Positions 10,582 through 18,084 of a stretch of 29,601 nucleotides of DNA are shown here, piece by piece. The notes under the pieces were generated by a model. The model saw nothing but the letters and a program-made list of their open reading frames with translations. It was not told the origin of the DNA and made no database searches. The DNA is from CAZOBJ01 sp964577825. GTDB lineage: Bacteria; Planctomycetota; SZUA-567; JAFGNG01. Within the stretch, counting starts at the first letter, position 1; the number at the start of each line of letters is the position of its first letter. Where the stretch lies: NCBI GenBank assembly GCA_964577825.1, contig CAZOBJ010000030.1, forward strand, positions 1 to 29,601, read 5' to 3'. Position numbers and translations under genes: made by a program.

Positions 10582-11979
10582 ATGCACACCCTGCGCCTGC
10601 GTCTGAGCGGTCTCTTGATCGCCTTCGCGGCGGCGGCCGCGCTCGCGTGCGCGGGCGAGGTCCACTACGATGCGGACCAGGACCTCTTGTGGGTGGTCGG
10701 CTTCCCCGAGGAGGCCCCCGCCACTCCGCAGACTCTGCTGGAGGCCGACGAACGGAACGGCTGGGGCCAGGTGATGTACCTGGAAGAACTGGATGTGTAC
10801 ACCGTGGGCGCGGAGCTGTGGATCGGCGACGACGAGACGTACGGCACCTACTTCCAGGTCGGCGACGCGCAACACCCGAAGGTCACCCTGGCCGTCAACG
10901 GCACGGTGTGGGTCCGGCCGCCCCGCGAGAGCCCGGCGCGCACGGACGGACTGCCCAGCATCAACAATCGGCTGACCCTGGGCGACCCCCAGGACAGCAG
11001 CATCCAGGCCGCCCTGGAGATCGGGTGCAAGACGCGCGGCGAGCACGGCGTGTACGTGGGCCTGCGTCCGCGCAAGATCGAGGACTGGGACACGGACGTG
11101 CTGCGCCGAGGGTCGATCTGGGTGTACAATTCCACGATCACGGCGGAGACCAAGTCCAAGGACCACCTGTGGGGCACTCGGGATCGTACCGACGAGATCA
11201 ACCCGGGGTGGTATGCCTCGGACGTGCGGCTCGTGAACGCGACCCTCTCGTGGTTCGAGGGGTGCCCGACCTACGGGTTCGACTCGGGCGAGCGGGACCG
11301 CGACGAGGGACTGGAAGGCATCGAGCCGGACCCCTTGTTTCGCGTGCGCGACTCCACGTTCGAACACGGGGGCACGGCCTTGCAGAACGGCACGTACTAC
11401 TTGCGGGGGTGCACCTTTCGGGACCTCGAAGTCGGGATACGCGAAGGTGGCAGTCTGGACGCGCTCGTGTTGGAGTCTGTGTTCGAGGACAACCGGCACA
11501 ACGTCACCTCCGGCGGCTCCTCCGGGGGCGGGGTGATGCTTGTGGACTGCGAGGTGGGCGACCAAGAGGAGCCGCTCCTCTTGCGCAAGAACGAGACCGA
11601 TCCGCGCCAGCTCGTATCTCGGGGCAAGCCCGTGTACCCGGCCGTCACCCTGCGCGAACCCCTGGTCGTGAAGGTCCTCGACCCGGAGGGCGAGCCCGTG
11701 GCCGACGCCATGCTCACGGTCTCGTGCGACAAGTACCCGGACGCGGTCTCGCGCGGGGCGACGCTCACCGACGCCGAGGGCCTGACGCCCGCGTCCGTGG
11801 ACCAGGCGGTGCTCGTCAACACCCGGGTCTACCGGGCCACCGACGACCCGGACAAGATCGAGGAGACCACCTACACCTACAGGGTGAGCGTGACCGCAGC
11901 CGGCTTCCCGGCCCAGACCGTGACCGTGGACTCGGCCCGGGGCGTGCCCGAGCCCCTGGTCGTGCGCCTTGCGAAGTAG
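10582..11979 (+). CDS. Secreted beta-helix-like protein with C-terminal Ig/carboxypeptidase-regulatory-like domain
   Basis: The 465-residue protein starts with a classical signal peptide: basic MHTLRLRLSG, a hydrophobic LLIAFAAAAALA core and a likely cleavage near residue 24 (ACAGE). The middle (about 60-340) has repeating short strands such as SIWVYNSTI, DVRLVNATLSWF, LFRVRDSTFEHGGTALQN, TYYLRGCTF and LVLESVFEDN, the pattern of a right-handed parallel beta-helix. Residues about 370-465 (LVVKVLDPEGEPVADAMLTV, then YRVSVTAAGFPAQTVTV) look like a CarboxypepD_reg or Big-type domain. Such proteins often bind or cleave polysaccharide; no catalytic residues can be assigned. The ATG at 10582 is chosen over one eight codons upstream because GGAAGGAGG lies 7 bases before it and the signal peptide begins there. 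It follows the DUF6259 gene by 100 bases, suggesting related carbohydrate use. Confidence 0.72.
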   Translation: MHTLRLRLSGLLIAFAAAAALACAGEVHYDADQDLLWVVGFPEEAPATPQTLLEADERNGWGQVMYLEELDVYTVGAELWIGDDETYGTYFQVGDAQHPKVTLAVNGTVWVRPPRESPARTDGLPSINNRLTLGDPQDSSIQAALEIGCKTRGEHGVYVGLRPRKIEDWDTDVLRRGSIWVYNSTITAETKSKDHLWGTRDRTDEINPGWYASDVRLVNATLSWFEGCPTYGFDSGERDRDEGLEGIEPDPLFRVRDSTFEHGGTALQNGTYYLRGCTFRDLEVGIREGGSLDALVLESVFEDNRHNVTSGGSSGGGVMLVDCEVGDQEEPLLLRKNETDPRQLVSRGKPVYPAVTLREPLVVKVLDPEGEPVADAMLTVSCDKYPDAVSRGATLTDAEGLTPASVDQAVLVNTRVYRATDDPDKIEETTYTYRVSVTAAGFPAQTVTVDSARGVPEPLVVRLAK

Positions 11980-11996
11980 CGCGCGCGCGGTACAAT
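11969..11996 (+). promoter_or_regulatory. Sigma-70-like promoter of the proBA operon
   Basis: TTGCGA (11969-11974) and TACAAT (11991-11996) are 16 bases apart; the -10 matches five of six consensus bases. The promoter overlaps the stop codon of the preceding gene. The predicted start near 12003 leaves a leader of about 39 bases before the proB ATG. Confidence 0.65.
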
Positions 11997-12003
11997 GCCT
12001 GCA

Positions 12004-12023
12004 CCCGGGCGCTTGTGCCCGGG
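12004..12023 (+). promoter_or_regulatory. Stem-loop at the start of the proB leader
   Basis: CCCGGGC (12004-12010) pairs perfectly with GCCCGGG (12017-12023) around the six-base loop GCTTGT. It lies at the predicted transcript 5' end and leaves the GGAAAGGG ribosome-binding region (12030-12037) free, so it may stabilise the mRNA rather than block translation. Confidence 0.4.
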
Positions 12024-12041
12024 ACGCTTGGAAAGGGTCGC

Positions 12042-13184
12042 ATGACCGAAGCGGTGCAGGCGCGGCCGCGCGAGGTGTTGGCCGCGAGCCGCCGGCTGGT
12101 CGTGAAGGTGGGCTCCAGCCTGTTGGCCGACCTCTCCCGGGGCTTGGCGCGCGAGCGCATCCAGGCGCTCGCCGACCAGGTGGCCGCGCTCCACGCCCAG
12201 GACCGGGACGTGGTGATCGTCAGCTCCGGCGCGGTGGCCGCTGGCGCCGCGCGCCTGGGCCTGCGCGCCCCGCCCGCGTCCCTGGAGAGGATGCAGGCCG
12301 CGGCCGCGGTGGGCCAGGGCCGGCTCATGCAGGCGTATGCCGAGGCGTTCGAGCGCCACGGCATCGCGGTCGGACAGATGCTCCTCACCCGCGACGGGTT
12401 CGACGACCGCGTGCGCTACCTCAACGCCCGCAACACGCTCAACGCGCTCCTCGCCCAGGGCACGGTGCCGGTCGTGAATGAAAACGATACCGTCATGGTC
12501 GAGGAGATCCGGTTCGGCGACAACGACGAGCTCTCCGCACTCGTAGCCGCGTTGGCCGAGGCGGATGCGCTCGTCATCCTCTCGGACGTGGACGGGCTGC
12601 ACGCGCGCGCGCCCGCAGAGGGCCAGAGCCCGGTCATCGACACGGTGGAGTGCATCACGCCCACGGTGGAGGCCATGGCCGGGGCCTCCGACGGGCCGTT
12701 GGGCCGCGGGGGGATGTCCAGCAAGCTGCGCGCGGCCAAGCGCGCGACCGCGGCGGGCATCACGGTGGTCGTGGCCCCGGGCCGGGACGACGAGGTGCTC
12801 ACGCGCCTGTGCGGCGGCGAGAAGCTGGGCACATGTTTCGTCGCCCAGCCGGGAGCGTTGCGCGCCAAGAAGCAGTGGCTCGCCGCGCGACGGGCGGTGA
12901 AGGCCATCCGCGTCGATGTGGGCGCGCGCCGCGCGGTGGTCGAGCGGGGCAAGAGCCTGCTCGCCATCGGGGTCACGGGCGCGGACCCGGACATCGCCGA
13001 GGGCGAGAGTGTGCGACTGCTCGATTCGCGCGGCGAGGAGTTCGCCCGCGGGATCAGCAACTTCTCCGGGCCCGAGCTCGCGCGGATCGCCGGGCGCCGC
13101 GGCGAGGAGCTCGCCTCGATTCTCGGCTATGCATGCGCCACGACCGTGGTGCACCGCGACAACCTGGTCCTCACGGAGGCTTGA
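12042..13184 (+). CDS. proB: Glutamate 5-kinase
   Basis: The 380-residue protein phosphorylates glutamate at the gamma-carboxyl, the first step of proline synthesis. The amino-acid-kinase domain shows VVKVGSSLL (20-28), IVSSGAVAAGAARLG, QMLLTRDGF, the NENDTV element, FGDNDELSALVA and ILSDVDGL, all typical of ProB. Residues from about 290 (IRVDVGARRAVVERGKSLL, then GVTGADPDIAEGESVRL and the GISNFSGPEL segment) form the C-terminal PUA domain, giving the usual two-domain bacterial length of 370-380. The ATG at 12042 has GGAAAGGG upstream and follows a good promoter. proA begins 3 bases after the stop codon. Feedback inhibition by proline is expected from the family. Confidence 0.97.
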   Translation: MTEAVQARPREVLAASRRLVVKVGSSLLADLSRGLARERIQALADQVAALHAQDRDVVIVSSGAVAAGAARLGLRAPPASLERMQAAAAVGQGRLMQAYAEAFERHGIAVGQMLLTRDGFDDRVRYLNARNTLNALLAQGTVPVVNENDTVMVEEIRFGDNDELSALVAALAEADALVILSDVDGLHARAPAEGQSPVIDTVECITPTVEAMAGASDGPLGRGGMSSKLRAAKRATAAGITVVVAPGRDDEVLTRLCGGEKLGTCFVAQPGALRAKKQWLAARRAVKAIRVDVGARRAVVERGKSLLAIGVTGADPDIAEGESVRLLDSRGEEFARGISNFSGPELARIAGRRGEELASILGYACATTVVHRDNLVLTEA

Positions 13185-13187
13185 CCC

Positions 13188-14483
13188 ATGGCAGTGCGCA
13201 CACGCCGCAGGCGGCGGGCCGCCTCGCCACAGGAGCGCGCCGAAGAACTTACCCGGGCCGCGCGCAGTACGTGCGCGCCGCTCGCCCGGGCCGGCAGCGG
13301 GGAGAAGGACGCCGCGCTCCTGGCCGCCGCGGACCTGTTGGGCCGCCGTCGTCGGCGCATCCGGGACGCGAACGCCAAGGACCTGCGCGCCGGACGCAAG
13401 GCGGACCTGTCCAGCGCGTTGCTCGACCGCCTGGAGATCACGCCCGCGCGGCTCGCGAAGATGGCCGAGGGCCTGGCCCAGATCGCGGCCCTGCCCGACC
13501 CGGTGGGCGAGGTCATGCGGGGGTGGCGTCGTCCCAGCGGCCTGCGCATCCGCAAGGTGCGCACCCCGATCGGGGTCATCTTCATGATCTACGAGAGCCG
13601 GCCCAACGTCACCATCGACGCGGGCGGCCTGGCCCTCAAGAGCGGCAACGCCGTGATCCTGCGCGGCGGCAAGGAGGCGCTGCACAGCAACCTGGCCCTG
13701 GGCGCGTGCCTGGCCGAGGCGGTGCGCAAGTCCGGCCTCCCCCAGGCCGCGGTGCAGGTCGTGGACACGCCCGACCGGGCGCTCGTCGAGGCGCTGCTCC
13801 AGCGCAACGAGTCCATCGACGTCGTGATCCCCCGGGGCGGCAAGGGACTCATCCGCACCGTGCTCGCGCAGAGCAGCATCCCGGTCATCATGCACCTGGA
13901 CGGGGTGTGCCACGTGTACGTGGACGCGTCCGCTGACCTGGACATGGCCCGGCGCATCGTGGTCAACGCCAAGGTCCAGCGCCCCGGCGTGTGCAATGCC
14001 ATGGAGACTCTGCTCGTGCACCGGGACGTGGCCGCGGCCTTCCTGCCCAAGTGCCTGCGCGCCCTGCGCCGGGCCGGGGTGGAGCTGCGCGGCTGTCCGG
14101 CCACGCGCAAGGCAGCCCGCGGCGTGGCCGTGAAGCCCACCGAGGAGGCGGACTGGTGGACCGAGTACCTGGATCTCGTCCTGTCCGTGAAGGTGGTGGA
14201 CAGCCTGGACCAGGCCATCGCGCACATCAACACCTACGGTTCGCGACACACCGACGCGATCGTGACCGCGGACGTGGCCGCCGCCGAGCGATTCCGCAAC
14301 GAGGTGGACAGCTCGTCGGTCATGGTCAATGCGAGCACCCGGTTCTCGGACGGGTTCGAGTACGGCCTGGGCGCGGAGATGGGCATCAGCACGAACAAGC
14401 TGCACGCGCGGGGGCCCATGGGCCTCGAGGAGCTGACCACCTACAAGTTCCTGGTCGACGGCGACGGCCACGTGCGCGAGTAG
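13188..14483 (+). CDS. proA: Gamma-glutamyl phosphate reductase
   Basis: The 431-residue protein reduces glutamyl 5-phosphate with NADPH to glutamate semialdehyde, which cyclises to pyrroline-5-carboxylate. Diagnostic segments are RTPIGVIFMIYESRPNVT (125-142), ILRGGKEALHSN (157-168), VIPRGGKGLI (213-222), PVIMHLDGVCHVYVD and the catalytic-cysteine motif QRPGVCNAMETLL with C269. The C-terminal NASTRFSDGFEYGLGAEMGIST is also characteristic. The N-terminus carries a very basic Arg run (residues 4-10) not usual for ProA, but the ATG at 13188 has CGGAGG 8 bases upstream inside the end of proB, so the start is well supported. ProC is not in the window. The secreted-protein gene begins 31 bases downstream. 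Confidence 0.97.
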   Translation: MAVRTRRRRRAASPQERAEELTRAARSTCAPLARAGSGEKDAALLAAADLLGRRRRRIRDANAKDLRAGRKADLSSALLDRLEITPARLAKMAEGLAQIAALPDPVGEVMRGWRRPSGLRIRKVRTPIGVIFMIYESRPNVTIDAGGLALKSGNAVILRGGKEALHSNLALGACLAEAVRKSGLPQAAVQVVDTPDRALVEALLQRNESIDVVIPRGGKGLIRTVLAQSSIPVIMHLDGVCHVYVDASADLDMARRIVVNAKVQRPGVCNAMETLLVHRDVAAAFLPKCLRALRRAGVELRGCPATRKAARGVAVKPTEEADWWTEYLDLVLSVKVVDSLDQAIAHINTYGSRHTDAIVTADVAAAERFRNEVDSSSVMVNASTRFSDGFEYGLGAEMGISTNKLHARGPMGLEELTTYKFLVDGDGHVRE

Positions 14484-14514
14484 GCGTTCGCGCGCGAGCG
14501 GGGGAGACCTCCGG

Positions 14515-14530
14515 ATGCATGCATGCATGC
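14515..14530 (+). repeat. Four tandem ATGC units spanning the start codon
   Basis: Sixteen bases consist of four ATGC repeats, placing ATG triplets at 14515, 14519, 14523 and 14527 in all three frames. Those at 14515 and 14527 are in the frame of the gene. The GGGGGAGA ribosome-binding region (14501-14508) is best spaced for 14515. Confidence 0.7.
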
Positions 14531-16506
14531 GCGCCGCGATGCGCTGCGCCGCGGCGGCGCTCCTTGTCGCGGGCGTCGCGGCGCGCGTGCCGGCCGCCGA
14601 GCGCGGCGCGCGCGAGGCCGAGGCCCATCCCCTGCTGGGCGCCAGTCCCGGTCCGCTCGAGCGCAGCCCGGACCTGCTGGCCGTGGCCCGGGTGGCGGAC
14701 GCGGCGGCGTTCGGCGCGGACCTGGACCGCCTGCTGGAGGCCATCGCGCCGGACTGGACCGAGCCCGGACTGTTCGTCAACCGCGTGGGCGCGTTCGTGC
14801 GCGACCCGGGGCTCACGCACCTGCGCCGGGACGGATTCGTCGAGGCGATTCTGCTCAACCCCAAGCGGTACCAGGGCTCGAGCGTGGTGGTCGCGTTCTC
14901 GTCCGAGGACCCAGAGGCGTACGTGCGGTCCCTGATCGCCCGGGGCGAGATGCGCGAGCGCTTGAGCGAGCCGCCGCTTCGCCACCTCACCGAACAGGGC
15001 CCCGAAGGCCCGCCCACGGACCTGTACGTGGCGCCCGTGGAGGCCGGGGTGGTGGTCTTCGGCCTGGACCCGAAGGCGGTGGAGACCGGCTACCAGGTCT
15101 ACGCGCAGGCCGCGGAGGGGCTGCTGCCCGACGCGAGCGCGGACCTGGAGGTGCGCGTGCACCTCAAGCGCCTCGTCTCGGACATGGCGTACGGGGCCGA
15201 CCTTGAACAGGGCCTGTTTCGGCTCCAGGAGGATCTGGCCGCCGACCTGGCGCCCGACGCCCAGGCCGTGCGCGATCGGGTGGCGCGCATCCTGCGCACC
15301 GGGCTTGCGGACTTGCAGACCGGGCTCAAGCAGGTCCGCCGGGCCCATGCCAGCGTGCGGCTGAATCACGGCGAGCCGGCGGCCGTGGACCTGCGCCTGG
15401 ACCTGTCGCTCGACGAGGGCCCCTACACCGCCATGCTCCAGGCGGTCGCGCCCAGGCCCGTGCGGTTGCCCGCATGCCTACCCGCGCGTACGACGTCCCT
15501 GGCCTGGAGCGGGGCGCCGGATGTGGCGCTGCGCCGCGTAGCGCGCTATGCGGCGGGCGTGCTGTCCGAGGGCCTGCGCGAGCGGCCCGGTCCCCTGCTT
15601 TCGCGGTCCCTGGCCGAGCTTCACGCATCCGTGCTGCGCGCGCGGCCGGTCGAGGCCGTCTCGGCCATGGTGCCCCCCGGCGACGCGGACCGGACGCGCG
15701 GGTTCGCGTCCGTTGGGCTGGTGCGGTTTGCTCCGCCCGCGTCCGCGGACCTGGCGGCCATGGTCTCCGAGTGGCTGGACGCGATGCAGGCCCTGTTGGA
15801 GGACGAGACGAGCGAAGAGACGCCGGCGGCCTCGGACGACGTGGCATCCGGTCCGCTGCGCGCGGCGCTGCGCGAGAGCGGCGTGGACCTGGCCCTGCGT
15901 CATGAGGCCGCGGCCTGGACCGACCCGCAGACCGGGCTCGCGGTCGACCGGGTGCTGGTGCGCGTGGCCTCCGCGTTCGAGGCGAGCCCCGGCGCGCCGC
16001 TCATGGCCGTGCCCGAGGCCCAGCAGGAGTATTTCCTGGCCATAGCCGGAGACGTCGTTTTGGTGACAAGCGGCCCGGGCGCGAGGGCCCTCGTCGCCGA
16101 GGTCGGCCGATCCCTGTTCGAAGACGCTGCACCCCTGCGCGAGGGCCGGTTCGGACGCAGGGCCCTGGAGACGCTGGAGGCGCGCGCCCGGGCGCACCTG
16201 CCTGAGGGCGAGGTGGTCTTCCACGCGGTGGCGACCGACCCCCTGGACCTCATCCGCGTGGCCGCCGCGTCCACGGATGGGCAAGACGCCGCCCTCCCAT
16301 CGCAGACGGGCGAGGCGCGGCGCTTGTGGGCCCGCGCGCTCGAACAGGCGCCCGGCGACAACCCGGGGCTTGTGACGTTCCTGAGCACCACGCCCCCGGA
16401 CGCGCACGGCCTGCCCGGCGCGCGGGTGCGCATGCTCTTCCCGCACGCCACGCTGCGCGCGCTCGTGCGCGTGTGCCTGGAGCCCGTGGGAGGAGACCGG
16501 CCGTGA
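14515..16506 (+). CDS. Large secreted protein of unknown function
   Basis: I do not recognise the 663-residue protein. It starts with a signal-peptide-like segment (CAAAALLVAGVAARVPAAE, likely cleavage near residue 27) and no lipobox. The remainder is alpha/beta with alternating acidic and hydrophobic segments, for example LLAVARVADAAAFGADLDRLL, LYVAPVEAGVVVFGLDP, LAWSGAPDVALRRVARY and EYFLAIAGDVVLVTSGPGA. Repeated modules that begin with a solute-exposed substrate test and end with residues like LVTSGP resemble DUF3352-type extracellular proteins, but this is a weak impression. It lies 31 bases after proA and its stop codon overlaps the next gene's GTG, so it appears to belong to the same operon. 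The start could also be the in-frame ATG at 14527 or 14539. Confidence 0.7.
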   Translation: MHACMRAAMRCAAAALLVAGVAARVPAAERGAREAEAHPLLGASPGPLERSPDLLAVARVADAAAFGADLDRLLEAIAPDWTEPGLFVNRVGAFVRDPGLTHLRRDGFVEAILLNPKRYQGSSVVVAFSSEDPEAYVRSLIARGEMRERLSEPPLRHLTEQGPEGPPTDLYVAPVEAGVVVFGLDPKAVETGYQVYAQAAEGLLPDASADLEVRVHLKRLVSDMAYGADLEQGLFRLQEDLAADLAPDAQAVRDRVARILRTGLADLQTGLKQVRRAHASVRLNHGEPAAVDLRLDLSLDEGPYTAMLQAVAPRPVRLPACLPARTTSLAWSGAPDVALRRVARYAAGVLSEGLRERPGPLLSRSLAELHASVLRARPVEAVSAMVPPGDADRTRGFASVGLVRFAPPASADLAAMVSEWLDAMQALLEDETSEETPAASDDVASGPLRAALRESGVDLALRHEAAAWTDPQTGLAVDRVLVRVASAFEASPGAPLMAVPEAQQEYFLAIAGDVVLVTSGPGARALVAEVGRSLFEDAAPLREGRFGRRALETLEARARAHLPEGEVVFHAVATDPLDLIRVAAASTDGQDAALPSQTGEARRLWARALEQAPGDNPGLVTFLSTTPPDAHGLPGARVRMLFPHATLRALVRVCLEPVGGDRP

Positions 16507-17345
16507 ATCCGTCCAAGCCTGCCCGAGGTCGAGACCTGCGCGACGAGATCGAGGCGCGCAGCGTACCCGAAGGGGCCCTGGTCTTCTGGTGGCTGGGGCA
16601 GCAGGGGTATGCGGTCAAGACGCACGAGCATCTCTTTCTCTTCGACGTCTTCTTGAGCGACCACGGCAAGCGACGGGTGCCCGCGGTCTTTGCGCCGGAC
16701 GAGGTGCCCTGCGCACAGCTCGTCTTCGGAACGCACGACCATCGCGACCACATCGACCGAGAGACGCTGCCGGCGGTGCTGGCGGCGTGCCCGCGGATGA
16801 GCCTCATCGTCCCACGCAAGGCCGCTGCGCGGGAGCCCCGGCTCTCCGACGATCCGGGCCGCGCGATCGGGCTCGACGACGAGGACGTGTTCGAGCGAGA
16901 CGGCGTGCGCGTGACCGCGGTCAGGGCCGCACACGAGGGCTTTCATTACGACCCGGAGTACGGGCACCCGTTCCTCCAATACGTGGTGGAGGCCGACGGC
17001 GTGGTGGTCCACCACGCGGGCGACACCTGCCTGTACGAGGGCATGCTCACGCGTCTGCGGGCGTGGCCCGTGACCGTGAGCTTTGTCCCGATCAACGGCC
17101 GCGACGCAGAACGCTACCGCCGCGGCACGATCGGCAACATGACCTTCCAGGAGGCCGTGGACCTCGCCGGAGGGCTGCGCCCGCGCATGGCCGTGCCCGG
17201 CCACTACGAGATGTTCGCGGGCAACAGCGAGGACCCGGCCCGGTTCACGGATTACCTGGCCGCCAAGTATCCGGACCAGGCCTGCTGGGTGGGGCCGCAC
17301 GGCCGGGCCGTGGAGGTAAGCGCGCAGGAGGCGCCCGAGCGATGA
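16503..17345 (+). CDS. UlaG-like metallo-beta-lactamase-fold hydrolase
   Basis: The 280-residue protein carries the metal-binding signature T-H78-D79-H80-R81-D82-H83, further candidate ligands H144, D174 (HAGDT) and H234 (PGHYEMF), and the FVPINGRDAERY and GNMTFQEAVDLA segments seen in UlaG-type (L-ascorbate 6-phosphate lactonase) proteins. It probably hydrolyses a lactone or phosphorylated sugar derivative in the cytoplasm. The start is a GTG whose last bases form the stop of the preceding gene (GTGA), with GGGAGGAGA upstream at 16489-16497; the upstream frame extension to 16326 lies inside the previous gene. Its own TGA overlaps the ATG of the D-lyxose isomerase gene, so the two are translationally coupled and probably act in one sugar pathway. 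Confidence 0.82.
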   Translation: MNPSKPARGRDLRDEIEARSVPEGALVFWWLGQQGYAVKTHEHLFLFDVFLSDHGKRRVPAVFAPDEVPCAQLVFGTHDHRDHIDRETLPAVLAACPRMSLIVPRKAAAREPRLSDDPGRAIGLDDEDVFERDGVRVTAVRAAHEGFHYDPEYGHPFLQYVVEADGVVVHHAGDTCLYEGMLTRLRAWPVTVSFVPINGRDAERYRRGTIGNMTFQEAVDLAGGLRPRMAVPGHYEMFAGNSEDPARFTDYLAAKYPDQACWVGPHGRAVEVSAQEAPER

Positions 17346-18070
17346 AGCGCTCCGAGGTCAACCGCGTCCTCGCGTCGGCCAAGGCGTTCCTGGAGGAGCG
17401 CCGCTTCGCGCTGCCGCCCTTCGGCCTGTGGTCGCCCGTGGACTGGCGCGCCAAGGGGCCGGAGGCGGCCGAGATCGTGGAGCGCGAGCTCGGCTGGGAC
17501 GTCACCGATTTCGGCCGCGGCGCGTTCGAGAGCTTCGGCCTCGTACTCTTCACCCTGCGCAACGGCGACCCGGGCAGGCTGGGCGAGCCCGGGGCGAAGA
17601 TCTACGCGGAGAAGGCGATGCTCGTGCGCCAGCGCACGCCCATGCACTACCACTGGCGCAAGACCGAAGACATCATCAACCGCGGCGGGGGCGCGTTCGT
17701 CATGCAGGTGTACAACGCCACGCCCGGCGGCGGCCTGGCCGACAGTCCGGTGCACGTACACATGGACGGGGTCGCGCGCACGTTCGCGGCCGGGACCGAG
17801 GTGGTGCTGCGCCCGGGCGAGTCCATGACCGTGCCCGCGGGCCTGTACCACGCCTTCTGGAGCGCAGACCCGGCGCGCCCCGTGCTCGTGGGCGAGGTGT
17901 CCGTGGTCAACGACGACCACGCGGACAACCGGTTCCTGGAGCCGATCGGGCGATTCCCGCGCATCGAAGAGGACGAGGAGCCTGTGCACCTGCTCGTGGG
18001 CGACTATGGGCGGTACTGGACGGGGCCGCACGCGTACGCCGATTCTTCGTCCGCGGGCTCGGGACCGTGA
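17342..18070 (+). CDS. D-lyxose ketol-isomerase (cupin)
   Basis: The 242-residue protein matches bacterial D-lyxose isomerase, which interconverts D-lyxose and D-xylulose (some members act on D-mannose/D-fructose). It opens MKRSEVNRVLASAKAFLEE and has LPPFGLWSP, the cupin metal site H102-Y-H104 with E109, KIYAEKAMLV just before it, and H170 in PAGLYHAFW. WNDNRFLEPIGRFP-type wording is represented here by DNRFLEPIGRFPRIEEDEEP. The length is typical (about 225-240). The ATG overlaps the stop of the UlaG-like gene by 4 bases (ATGA). Together with that lactonase-like protein it suggests pentose or uronate-derived sugar metabolism. Confidence 0.88.
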   Translation: MKRSEVNRVLASAKAFLEERRFALPPFGLWSPVDWRAKGPEAAEIVERELGWDVTDFGRGAFESFGLVLFTLRNGDPGRLGEPGAKIYAEKAMLVRQRTPMHYHWRKTEDIINRGGGAFVMQVYNATPGGGLADSPVHVHMDGVARTFAAGTEVVLRPGESMTVPAGLYHAFWSADPARPVLVGEVSVVNDDHADNRFLEPIGRFPRIEEDEEPVHLLVGDYGRYWTGPHAYADSSSAGSGP

Positions 18071-18084
18071 GCCGAGGACGCGCC

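Noticed and set aside
6507..10589. 1360-codon open frame on the minus strand opposite the DUF1846 and DUF6259 genes
   Set aside because: It spans two recognised genes and their intergenic gap on the other strand and has composition typical of a shadow frame.
10647..12041. Long in-frame extension upstream of proB
   Set aside because: It overlaps the secreted-protein gene in another frame, is Arg/Gly-rich, and the proB family start with ribosome-binding site and promoter lies at 12042.
14484..14514. Terminator after proA formed by the CG-alternating stretch
   Set aside because: TCGCGCGCGA-type self-complementarity is expected from alternating CG sequence, has no loop room and no T-run, and a ribosome-binding site follows at once.
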